A DNA stretch of 7,631 nucleotides, taken from positions 1-7,631 of the forward strand of contig JAITFA010000216.1 in assembly GCA_031281685.1 (NCBI GenBank). Reading direction: 5' to 3'. A program made the translations under genes and the position numbers. Positions 1 to 5,223 of the stretch are shown here, in pieces (the stretch's first letter is position 1; every line of letters begins with the position of its first letter). Below the pieces are notes generated by a model, which was not told the origin of the DNA, did not search any database, and worked only from the letters and a program-made list of their open reading frames with translations. Source of the DNA: Treponema sp. (GTDB taxonomy: Bacteria; Spirochaetota; Spirochaetia; Treponematales; Breznakiellaceae).

Positions 1-156
1 CGAAGAATCTATCTGCGCGATATTCGTAGGCTTTCCCTTAATACGAGGGTCTATTGGCTCCACCTCAAGGGAAATATCGTAAAAGATAGGGGACTGTTTA
101 CAGGCAAAAAACAGTAATACAAGGGCTGATAGTACCGCGAATCGTTTTTTTATCAT
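1..156 (-). CDS. Putative lipoprotein, N-terminal 52 codons only (cut by window edge)
   Basis: The minus-strand frame is open from an ATG at 156 to the left edge, giving 52 residues. The N terminus is basic (MIKKR), followed by a hydrophobic stretch and a lipobox-like FFAC with Cys19, so signal peptidase II processing and lipid anchoring are expected. The relaxed -3/-2 residues (Phe-Phe) fit the looser lipobox accepted in spirochaetes. After the cysteine come KQSPIFYDISLEVEPIDPRI and a short polar segment; I do not recognise the mature domain. An AAGAGG ribosome binding site at 163-168 lies 6 bases before the ATG. The gene begins only 16 bases after the stop of the upstream beta-barrel gene, so the two are probably cotranscribed and both act in the envelope. 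The function is unknown because most of the protein lies outside the window. Confidence 0.72.
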   Translation of the reverse strand, partial: MIKKRFAVLSALVLLFFACKQSPIFYDISLEVEPIDPRIKGKPTNIAQIDSS

Positions 157-172
157 ATTATACCTCTTGCTC

Positions 173-808
173 TTAAAAGTGATACCGCATGGAAAGGGTC
201 AGTTGCGCAAAATTCCCGTCAACACGCTTGTCCCAGCCATCCTTGGGCCATTGGGGAACCCACCACCATTCGGCATTGATACCAAACGAGAAGTTGGAAG
301 TTGCCCGAAAGAACACCGCTGCCGAGGGCTTTACGATAAGCCCGAAATAGTCGTACTCACTGAGATACTTCTGACCGGCTCCGCCAATCATAAGCCCCAC
401 CGGGAACTCAAAACGCCACGCGATAAACTGATAGCCAAACCGAACCCCAAAAGGCGCGATGGAGAACACACTCTCTCCCAGGGTAAAGGCAAACACCCAG
501 CCCACTTCTCCGCCAATGTACCAGTGCGGGGATAGGAAGTAGGTGTAACCAATCGCGCCCCCGCCGCCAATTTTAGGCTTAAAGTTATTTTCAAGTACCC
601 CATTAGCGCCCACAAAAAGCGTCGGGAAGATAGCCCCCACGCTAATATTGACCGTCTGATCCCCTCTGGAGTACAGAGTGGGTATGAACTCCACCCAGTC
701 TGACCCAACGGGCGGCTCTTCACTTGGGTCTTCCGCGTCCCCGTCCTGGGCCATAAGCGGCGTCATACAGAACACCGCAAGAAAAACAAAGGCAAACGCC
801 TTACGCAT
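173..808 (-). CDS. Signal-peptide-bearing outer-membrane beta-barrel-like protein
   Basis: The product is 211 residues when started at the ATG at 808. Residues 1-20 form a signal peptide (MRKAFAF, hydrophobic core, TPLMA), with probable cleavage before Gln21. An acidic, proline-containing linker (DGDAEDPSEEPP) follows. The rest is rich in alternating aromatic and glycine segments typical of amphipathic beta strands, such as GGGGAIGYTYFLSPHWYIGG, and the chain ends in LTLSMRYHF with a terminal phenylalanine, the usual signal for outer-membrane barrel assembly. The length suits an eight-stranded barrel of the OmpW/OmpA-like size class. An in-frame ATG at 844 would add 12 residues, but the ribosome binding site sits between the two ATGs and decides for 808. 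The gene is 68 bases downstream of the band-7-like gene and 16 bases upstream of the lipoprotein gene. The ligand or transport role cannot be read from the sequence. Confidence 0.82.
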   Translation of the reverse strand: MRKAFAFVFLAVFCMTPLMAQDGDAEDPSEEPPVGSDWVEFIPTLYSRGDQTVNISVGAIFPTLFVGANGVLENNFKPKIGGGGAIGYTYFLSPHWYIGGEVGWVFAFTLGESVFSIAPFGVRFGYQFIAWRFEFPVGLMIGGAGQKYLSEYDYFGLIVKPSAAVFFRATSNFSFGINAEWWWVPQWPKDGWDKRVDGNFAQLTLSMRYHF

Positions 809-816
809 AGATAATG

Positions 817-823
817 CTCCTTT
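817..823 (-). promoter_or_regulatory. Ribosome binding site setting the start of the beta-barrel gene
   Basis: The minus-strand sequence AAAGGAG lies 8 bases before the ATG at 808. It is inside the frame that would be coding if the upstream ATG at 844 were used, so it argues that 808 is the real start. The segment between this site and the stop of the upstream gene at 877 shows no convincing -35/-10 pair. Confidence 0.7.
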
Positions 824-876
824 CATCTCTTTTTTCTTAATCAAACACCTTACACGAAGATTTTGTTACGCACCGT

Positions 877-1686
877 CTACTTCAGCGATGTTTCCAGTTT
901 TAGGTATTCAAGCAGTATCGGATAAGTGGTTAAAAGCTCGCCTACCCTTGCCAGCTCGTCAAAGCGGATATTGGAACTAACCTGCGTCTCCGCCTTCGCG
1001 CTGGCTTCAGTATGGAGGTAATTCTTCTGTCGCGCAATGTACTCCTGATGAAGGGAGCGGAACTCCTGATAGAGCTTGATGTCAGGGAAACGCGGTGTGT
1101 GTATGACGAGCGACAGACTCTCTATGTCGGGAAAAGCCCTTTGAATTTCGTAGTTAAGCTGGGCTATGGAACCGGAAGCCAGCAGTTCCTCAACCTTCAG
1201 TTCATCGTCGAGGTATACCCGCAGGCGCTGTAAGGCAAATGCCTGAATCTCATCGGCAAGTGTTTCCTCAAAGGCGTCCAAGCCGTCCTGCCCATTGATA
1301 TGCTTAGTGTTTACCAGGGTGGTGAGGGACTCCGGCTTTATGCTGAACGAAAGCGACGCCTCTACCCGGTACGAGAAGTCGGCGGTAGAACCCGCTAAGG
1401 TGGCATATTCGTCGCCGGATGGAAGCGTTCCGTCGGTTCTTACTGGACGGAGCATGTTCTTAAGCCTGAAAATCTGTATCTCAACATTGCCGGGGATGAG
1501 CTTATACCACACCCAGCGGAATTCTCCGGCTCTGATGAGTGTATGGTCAAGCCCGTGTGTCTTTGACATCATCACCCCATAGGCGTCTGCGGGAACCGTG
1601 AGCTGCGCCCACCCAAAGAAGAAGGCCACTCCACCCAGAACGGCGAGTATAAGCAGCGTCCATAAGAATTTTTTTAGTGTTTTCAT
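877..1686 (-). CDS. Membrane-anchored SPFH/band-7-like protein
   Basis: The 269-residue product starts with a short basic end (MKTLKK) and a single transmembrane helix at about residues 7-27. Immediately after it, LTVPADAYGVMMSKTHG and the later AGEFRWVWYKLIPGNVEIQI resemble the first strands of SPFH (stomatin/prohibitin/flotillin, band 7) domains, where a VP...GV motif is followed by a loop leading to PG-h-h-h-P-h. A mixed alpha/beta body follows. The C-terminal part (about 210-269) is helical and charged (EFRSLHQEYIARQKNY, then KAETQ), as in the helical tails by which such proteins oligomerise. By family precedent it would be an inner-membrane scaffold facing the periplasm or cytoplasm. The similarity is judged by eye and is divergent. 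An AAGGG ribosome binding site at 1695-1699 is 8 bases from the ATG. It is the first gene of the minus-strand envelope group. Confidence 0.55.
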   Translation of the reverse strand: MKTLKKFLWTLLILAVLGGVAFFFGWAQLTVPADAYGVMMSKTHGLDHTLIRAGEFRWVWYKLIPGNVEIQIFRLKNMLRPVRTDGTLPSGDEYATLAGSTADFSYRVEASLSFSIKPESLTTLVNTKHINGQDGLDAFEETLADEIQAFALQRLRVYLDDELKVEELLASGSIAQLNYEIQRAFPDIESLSLVIHTPRFPDIKLYQEFRSLHQEYIARQKNYLHTEASAKAETQVSSNIRFDELARVGELLTTYPILLEYLKLETSLK

Positions 1687-1697
1687 AACCTTATCCC

Positions 1698-1726
1698 TTC
1701 CAATGTATTGATAGATTCAGTATAGT
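1698..1726 (+). promoter_or_regulatory. Candidate promoter for the membrane protein-aroH pair
   Basis: The -10 box TATAGT at 1721-1726 is followed by AAA, exactly as in the strong tRNA promoter downstream. A weak -35 candidate, TTCCAA at 1698-1703, lies 17 bases upstream. Transcription would begin near 1733, leaving only about ten leader bases before the ATG at 1743. On the opposite strand the same place reads TATACT (1724-1719), so the minus-strand band-7-like gene may use an overlapping -10 box, although its -35 region is poor. This is read by eye. Confidence 0.42.
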
Positions 1727-1742
1727 AAAGAAAGTTCCTAAA

Positions 1743-2093
1743 ATGAATAACAAACCGATCATTGCTCTTTTGGTAAAGCGAACCGTTTCTTTCTTTTTTG
1801 CCATCTGTATCCTGACCTTTTTCCTGTATGGGATAGGAACCGATCAGGGTTTTATGGATACGACTCAGTCCAATCTACTTCACCTATCTGTAATCTTCGG
1901 TCTTTTTCTGGGGGTTGGCTCCCTGTATGGGATTCTTCTGGATTGCATACTGCTTGCTCAGGGAACAAACAGTGCGCGTGAAACAAGGCACTATGCGGGC
2001 GGCATTGGCGCGTATATCGCTATAGGGCTGTTGGGTTTTGCAATGGCGGCTGCTGCGGCCTTCATTCTGGTTGTTGTGGAGGGAAACGGGTGA
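1743..2093 (+). CDS. Small three-helix integral membrane protein, unknown function
   Basis: The 116-residue product has three clear hydrophobic segments: about 14-31 (VSFFFAICILTFFLYGIG), 45-72 and 86-112, the last rich in Gly and Ala. Between helices 2 and 3 lies a short polar loop with several arginines (SARETRHY). With a positively charged start (KPIIALLVKR) and the arginine-rich second loop, the likely topology has the N terminus and the 2-3 loop inside. There is no signal peptidase site and no domain I recognise. The ATG at 1743 has only a weak AAAG-type ribosome binding site. The 3' end overlaps the chorismate mutase gene by four bases (GTGA), with that gene's ribosome binding site inside this one, so the two are translationally linked. 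This association is the only clue to its role. Confidence 0.75.
   Translation: MNNKPIIALLVKRTVSFFFAICILTFFLYGIGTDQGFMDTTQSNLLHLSVIFGLFLGVGSLYGILLDCILLAQGTNSARETRHYAGGIGAYIAIGLLGFAMAAAAAFILVVVEGNG
2078..2083 (+). promoter_or_regulatory. Ribosome binding site supporting the GTG start of aroH
   Basis: GGAGGG ends 6 bases before the GTG at 2090. It lies within the last codons of the membrane-protein gene. The match and spacing support the GTG, which also places the RGAT motif at the position expected for the family. Confidence 0.7.
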
Positions 2094-2458
2094 AAAAGCT
2101 TATCGCGTTACGGGGCGCAACTTGTTGCCGTAACGATACGGATGACATTGCCGCACAGGTTGTGGCTTTGTATGACGAACTGCTTGCGCGGAATCAACTG
2201 CGCGAGCCGGACATTGTATCGCTCATCTTCTCAATAACGCGGGACCTGGACGCCATAAACCCCGCTGCCGCGCTCCGTCATTCCAACAGGGCTGCGAACC
2301 TCGCCCTGTTCGCCGTGCAGGAAGCCGAAACACGAGACAGCCTTGAGCGAACTCTGCGGGTCCTCATACACTGCTATATGGACCACGATCTTACGCCGTG
2401 TCATGTGTACCAAAACGGCGCGGAAATTTTACGCCCGGATCGGAGCAAAAATACTTGA
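2090..2458 (+). CDS. aroH: AroH-type chorismate mutase
   Basis: This enzyme would convert chorismate to prephenate (EC 5.4.99.5), the first step towards phenylalanine and tyrosine, in the cytoplasm. The 122-residue length matches the monofunctional AroH class, a trimer with active sites at subunit interfaces, typified by Bacillus subtilis AroH. Recognisable blocks are LIALRGAT near the start (Arg8), SLIFSITRDLDAINPAAALR (to Arg63), VQEAE (Glu78), LRVLIH (Arg90), and HVYQNGAEILRPD (Tyr107, Arg115). These match the B. subtilis catalytic residues Arg7, Arg63, Glu78, Arg90, Tyr108 and Arg116. By ungapped comparison from memory, the positions of Phe57, Lys60 and Cys75 are Asn, Ala and Ala here. 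It starts at GTG, overlapping the upstream membrane-protein gene by four bases. Its stop codon lies within the -35 box of the tRNA promoter. No other aromatic-pathway gene is in the window. Confidence 0.9.
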   Translation: MKKLIALRGATCCRNDTDDIAAQVVALYDELLARNQLREPDIVSLIFSITRDLDAINPAAALRHSNRAANLALFAVQEAETRDSLERTLRVLIHCYMDHDLTPCHVYQNGAEILRPDRSKNT

Positions 2459-2483
2459 CACTATTTTTTACGCTTGCTATAGT
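2455..2483 (+). promoter_or_regulatory. Strong sigma-70-type promoter for the tRNA-Thr/tRNA-Tyr operon
   Basis: TTGACA at 2455-2460 matches the -35 consensus fully. After a 17-base spacer, TATAGT at 2478-2483 matches five of six -10 positions. Transcription is expected near 2490, about ten bases before tRNA-Thr. The -35 box contains the TGA stop codon of aroH (2456-2458). The -35 box is also part of a 7-base inverted repeat, ACTTGAC at 2453-2459 and GTCAAGT at 2493-2499, whose second arm lies in the short leader. Confidence 0.88.
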
Positions 2484-2500
2484 AAAACCATAGTCAAGTT

Positions 2501-2573
2501 GCCGTCTTAGCTCAGTCGGTAGAGCACCTGACTTGTAATCACGAGGTCCCCGGTTCGACCCCGGGAGACGGCT
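2501..2573 (+). tRNA. tRNA-Thr (anticodon UGU)
   Basis: The gene folds into a 73-base cloverleaf. The acceptor stem is 2501-2507 with 2566-2572 (7 pairs), the D stem is GCTC 2510-2513 with GAGC 2522-2525, the anticodon loop is CTTGTAA with TGT at 2534-2536, the variable loop is AGGTC, and the T stem is CCCGG with CCGGG around TTCGACC. The discriminator is T2573. CCA is not encoded. The anticodon reads ACA and, if unmodified, other ACN threonine codons. The anticodon stem CCTGA/TCACG has one C-C mismatch (2528 with 2542); the other four pairs are Watson-Crick. The gene is cotranscribed with tRNA-Tyr, 19 bases downstream. Confidence 0.95.
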
Positions 2574-2592
2574 GGGCTTTTAAGTGATTTTG

Positions 2593-2674
2593 GGGGAGTT
2601 TCCAGAGCGGTCAAATGGGGCAGACTGTAAATCTGTTGGCTACGCCTTCGTAGGTTCGAATCCTTCACTCCCCA
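2593..2674 (+). tRNA. tRNA-Tyr (anticodon GUA)
   Basis: This is a class II tRNA with a long variable arm. The acceptor stem GGGGAGT (2593-2599) pairs with ACTCCCC (2667-2673), with discriminator A2674. The D stem is CCA 2602-2604 with TGG 2616-2618. The anticodon loop CTGTAAA carries GTA at 2627-2629. The variable arm forms GGC-TAC-GCC (2638-2646). The T stem GTAGG/CCTTC around TTCGAAT has one T-T mismatch (2651 with 2665), and the anticodon stem has one G-T wobble (2620 with 2636). CCA is not encoded. It shares the promoter upstream of tRNA-Thr and is followed at once by a terminator. Confidence 0.95.
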
Positions 2675-2678
2675 GTGG

Positions 2679-2707
2679 GGCTGTCCGTAAAGGGCAGCCT
2701 TTTTTTT
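2679..2707 (+). terminator. Rho-independent terminator after the tRNA pair
   Basis: An 8-pair GC-rich stem, GGCTGTCC (2679-2686) with GGGCAGCC (2692-2699), includes one T-G wobble and encloses the five-base loop GTAAA. It is followed by eight T residues (2700-2707). It starts only five bases after the tRNA-Tyr 3' end. The ribosome binding site of the next gene begins at the base after the T run. Confidence 0.92.
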
Positions 2708-2711
2708 GGAG
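2708..2711 (+). promoter_or_regulatory. Ribosome binding site fixing the start of the cysteine-cluster gene
   Basis: GGAG directly follows the terminator T run and lies 5 bases before the ATG at 2717. A GTG in the same frame at 2675 would put the start inside the terminator and add 14 residues encoded by the hairpin, so 2717 is preferred. Confidence 0.75.
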
Positions 2712-2716
2712 ATGCT

Positions 2717-3181
2717 ATGTCGTTACAACAAGCGCTTTTTTACGCGGAGGGGTTGCGTTTCTCCTGCACCCGTTGTTCAACATGCTGCCGTTACGAAAGC
2801 GGCTATGTGTTTCTCACTGAACGCGATGCCACTCGTCTACTTGAGAACCTGCAAATGGACTATACGAGCTTTGTGAAAACATACTGCCGCTGGATTCCTG
2901 ATAAGTGGGGAATAGAACAGCTTACCTTAAAGGAAAAATCCAACTATGATTGTATCTTCTGGAAAGACGGCTGCTCGGTGTATGAGGCGCGTCCCTTGCA
3001 GTGCAGAACCTTTCCTTTCTGGCATTCAGTCGTGGTTTCAGCTAAGGCGTGGAATGAGGCGGCAAGGTACTGTCCGGGTATGGGCAAGGGTACACTCCAT
3101 TTAGTAGAAGAAATCGTGGCATACTTACACCAACAAGATGCCGAAAATCTTGTTACAAGAACATCAAATAGAGAGGGGTAA
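2717..3181 (+). CDS. YkgJ-like CxxCxxCC cysteine-cluster protein
   Basis: The 154-residue product carries CTRCSTCC (Cys17, Cys20, Cys23, Cys24) close to the start, then Cys79, Cys86 and Cys96 in DCIFWKDGCSVYEARPLQC, and Cys119 in the motif YCPG. This spacing, with the RPLQCRTFPFW segment, is the signature of the YkgJ/UPF0153 (CxxCxxCC) family, whose members are thought to bind zinc or an iron-sulfur cluster. Their biochemical role is not settled, so only metal binding can be proposed. It has no signal peptide or membrane helix and should be cytoplasmic. It is the first gene of a run of four plus-strand genes, its stop lying 4 bases before the metallohydrolase start. The tRNA terminator lies directly upstream and I see no separate promoter for it. 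Confidence 0.85.
   Translation: MSLQQALFYAEGLRFSCTRCSTCCRYESGYVFLTERDATRLLENLQMDYTSFVKTYCRWIPDKWGIEQLTLKEKSNYDCIFWKDGCSVYEARPLQCRTFPFWHSVVVSAKAWNEAARYCPGMGKGTLHLVEEIVAYLHQQDAENLVTRTSNREG
3174..3178 (+). promoter_or_regulatory. Ribosome binding site fixing the start of the metallohydrolase gene
   Basis: AGGGG lies in the last codons of the cysteine-cluster gene, 7 bases before the ATG at 3186. The frame could be extended back to an ATG at 3138, but that has no comparable site and would put 16 non-conserved residues before the family's usual opening, MRIQFWGVRGS. Confidence 0.75.
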
Positions 3182-3185
3182 ATCA

Positions 3186-4127
3186 ATGCGTATCCAATTT
3201 TGGGGAGTCCGGGGGTCGCTTCCAGCGCCTCTACAGCCAAGTCAAATACAGAGCAAGGTTGCGGCAATACTCGATCGCTTGTCGCAACAGGACATTGAAA
3301 CGCCGGTAGCGCGGCAGCGTTTCCTTGATGCGTTACCAATGTGGCTCTATGGAACCGTGGGCGGGAACACGTCCTGCATCTCGGTCTCGCTTGATGATCC
3401 AAGCGAGGTTGTGGTGTTTGACGCAGGTTCGGGGATCCGCGACATGGGGATCGCCCTGTCAAAGCAAAACCCTCGGATAGAGCGTTACCGCATCTTCTTT
3501 TCTCACTTTCACTGGGATCACATCATGGGCTTGCCGTTTTTTGGCCCAGCCTTCAACCCTTCAATACAGGTAGAATTCTATTCACCCAAACCTTACCTTG
3601 AAAGGATACTTAGCAAACAGATGCTTGCCCCCTATTTTCCTGTACCCATGAGTACAGCGGGGGCGAAGAAGAGCTTCCATCGTCTGAGCGGCACGTTTGA
3701 GGTACAAGGCGCACGCATCTCGTATAAAAAGATATGGCATCCACAGGGCGCTTATGCGTATCGTGTCGATGATGGGAAACATAGCTTCATCTACTCGACC
3801 GATGTAGAACTGTCAGGCATGGATTTCGTCCATAATAAAGAGAACGACACTTTTTTTAAGAATACTGATCTGATTGTGATTGATTCGCAATACACCCAGC
3901 AAGAAGCCTTTGACAAGTCTGGCTGGGGACACAGCTCGTTCCTTGCGGCGGCTAAGTTCGCTGCCTTTTGGGGGATAAAGTGCGCGGCGTTGTTCCACCA
4001 CGAACCCGCTTATGATGATCAGAAACTGTTTGAACTCCTTGAGGAGGCGCGTTCTTACGCTGAACACATGCATTTCAAAGATACCCGTTTAATACTAGCC
4101 ACCGAAGGTCTAGACATCACTTTATAA
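3186..4127 (+). CDS. Metallo-beta-lactamase-fold metal-dependent hydrolase
   Basis: The 313-residue product opens with FWGVRGSLPAP and GGNTSCISV, typical of a lactamase_B_2-like branch related to phosphodiesterases. The metal motif HFHWDH gives His107, His109, Asp111 and His112; further expected ligands are His185 (IWHPQG), Asp206 (YSTDVE) and His271 or His272 (LFHHEP). His249 in GWGHSS is also in a typical position. A binuclear zinc, manganese or iron centre and hydrolysis of a phosphodiester or similar bond are likely; the substrate cannot be told. Between RGSLPAP and GGNTS lies a helical insert of about 45 residues (residues 16-60). It has no signal peptide, so a cytoplasmic location is likely. 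It is 4 bases after the cysteine-cluster gene and 16 bases before mltG. Confidence 0.9.
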   Translation: MRIQFWGVRGSLPAPLQPSQIQSKVAAILDRLSQQDIETPVARQRFLDALPMWLYGTVGGNTSCISVSLDDPSEVVVFDAGSGIRDMGIALSKQNPRIERYRIFFSHFHWDHIMGLPFFGPAFNPSIQVEFYSPKPYLERILSKQMLAPYFPVPMSTAGAKKSFHRLSGTFEVQGARISYKKIWHPQGAYAYRVDDGKHSFIYSTDVELSGMDFVHNKENDTFFKNTDLIVIDSQYTQQEAFDKSGWGHSSFLAAAKFAAFWGIKCAALFHHEPAYDDQKLFELLEEARSYAEHMHFKDTRLILATEGLDITL

Positions 4128-4143
4128 GTAAGCGGAGTGGTAG

Positions 4144-5223
4144 ATGAAACAGCCATTCAATCTCGTGTTCTTTATACTGAGAGTTATTATTGTCTTTGTT
4201 GTTCTTATTGTTGTCGGCGTTGGACTTGGAATTGGCACAATGGTATATCTCAATAATCCGCCTGATAAACTACCAGAGGGTGTGGACCATGACGGCGGCA
4301 TCCTGTTTGAGGTGCGGGGCGGCGAAAGCGCCCGTTCTGTGGGAAGCCGGCTTGAGACCGCCGGCATCATCAAAAGCCGGTATCTCTGGAACCTTCTTGC
4401 CTATTTCAAAACCGACTACATCAAGGCAGGTACATACCGGCTCGAATTGCCCGCGTCTCAGGACGCCATTTACCAAAAGTTAATCGAAGGCAAGGAAGAG
4501 CAGGTACTCATCAAGGTAACGATACCAGAGGGCGTTACCCTCAAGAAGATGGCGCGTATCCTTGAAGACGCGGGAATCTGCGACGCTGATGCGTTTCTGG
4601 AGACCACGCGGAATAAAGCCATTCTCGACGCTTACCAGATACCGGGCGACACTATGGAAGGCTTTTTGTATCCTGATACCTACTTCTTCACCGCCGACTA
4701 TCCTGTTGATCTGGTGATTAAGACTATGGCTGATACGTTTTTCAAGCGCATCGCGGAATTGGAGGACAGCGCCCCGGGCGCGGCGCCCTTAACGCCAGAA
4801 GAGATATACGAGAAAGTCATCATTGCCTCTATTGTGGAGCGGGAATACCGCGTTGACGAGGAAGCGGCGCTCATGGCTGGCGTGTTTTTCAATCGGCTCA
4901 AGATTGATATGGCGCTCCAGTCCTGCGCCACTGTTGAATATGTCATTACCGAGATACAGGGCAAGCCGCACCCAACCGTGATCTATAACCGTGATACTGA
5001 GATCGACAACCCGTATAACACGTATGTTTACGACGGTCTTCCTCCCAGCCCCATTTCAGCCCCGGGCGCGGTGGCGCTGAACGCGGCTTTTCATCCTACT
5101 GCCAGCGATTACCTCTACTTCCGCCTCGTTGACGCCAACGCAGGCCGGCACTTCTTCTCCCAAACCCTTGACGACCACATCAGGGCTGGCGCGTTGTATG
5201 TGAAGCGAGGCCCTACTTCCTGA
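4144..5223 (+). CDS. mltG: Endolytic murein transglycosylase MltG
   Basis: MltG is an inner-membrane enzyme that cleaves nascent glycan strands next to the peptidoglycan synthases and so sets strand length. The 359-residue protein has an N-terminal membrane helix at about residues 8-35, a LysM-like region (about 50-125, GGILFEVRGGESARSVGSRL), and the catalytic YceG domain. The latter shows EGVTLKKMARIL, EGFLYPDTYFF, IIASIVEREY with the expected catalytic glutamate at 232 (E218 in Escherichia coli), FFNRL, LQSCATVEYVI, and NPYNTYVYDGLPPSPISAPG, all family hallmarks. The length is ordinary. GGAG at 4134-4137, 6 bases ahead of the ATG, supports the start. Its TGA stop overlaps the dnaG start by one base. 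It is the only cell-wall gene in the window. Confidence 0.95.
   Translation: MKQPFNLVFFILRVIIVFVVLIVVGVGLGIGTMVYLNNPPDKLPEGVDHDGGILFEVRGGESARSVGSRLETAGIIKSRYLWNLLAYFKTDYIKAGTYRLELPASQDAIYQKLIEGKEEQVLIKVTIPEGVTLKKMARILEDAGICDADAFLETTRNKAILDAYQIPGDTMEGFLYPDTYFFTADYPVDLVIKTMADTFFKRIAELEDSAPGAAPLTPEEIYEKVIIASIVEREYRVDEEAALMAGVFFNRLKIDMALQSCATVEYVITEIQGKPHPTVIYNRDTEIDNPYNTYVYDGLPPSPISAPGAVALNAAFHPTASDYLYFRLVDANAGRHFFSQTLDDHIRAGALYVKRGPTS

Noticed and set aside
167..535. Plus-strand 122-codon open frame opposite the beta-barrel gene
   Set aside because: It is antisense to a gene with a signal peptide and barrel pattern; the composition is proline- and basic-rich without a domain.
767..808. Lipobox reading of the beta-barrel protein signal peptide (Cys14)
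   Set aside because: The residue before Cys14 is phenylalanine and the cysteine is followed by TPLMA, a good signal peptidase I site; a C-terminal barrel signature also argues against a simple lipoprotein.
2574..2592. Possible terminator or promoter between the two tRNA genes
   Set aside because: The 19-base spacer has a short T run (TTTTT) but no hairpin, and no -35/-10 pair fits.
2584..2820. Plus-strand 78-codon open frame beginning before tRNA-Tyr
   Set aside because: It runs through the tRNA and terminator; the apparent protein start is translated tRNA sequence, and the frame then overlaps the better-supported cysteine-cluster gene.
2944..3462. Minus-strand 172-codon open frame across two plus-strand genes
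   Set aside because: It crosses the junction of the cysteine-cluster and metallohydrolase genes, both of which have strong motifs; its translation is arginine/serine/proline-rich and looks like a shadow frame.
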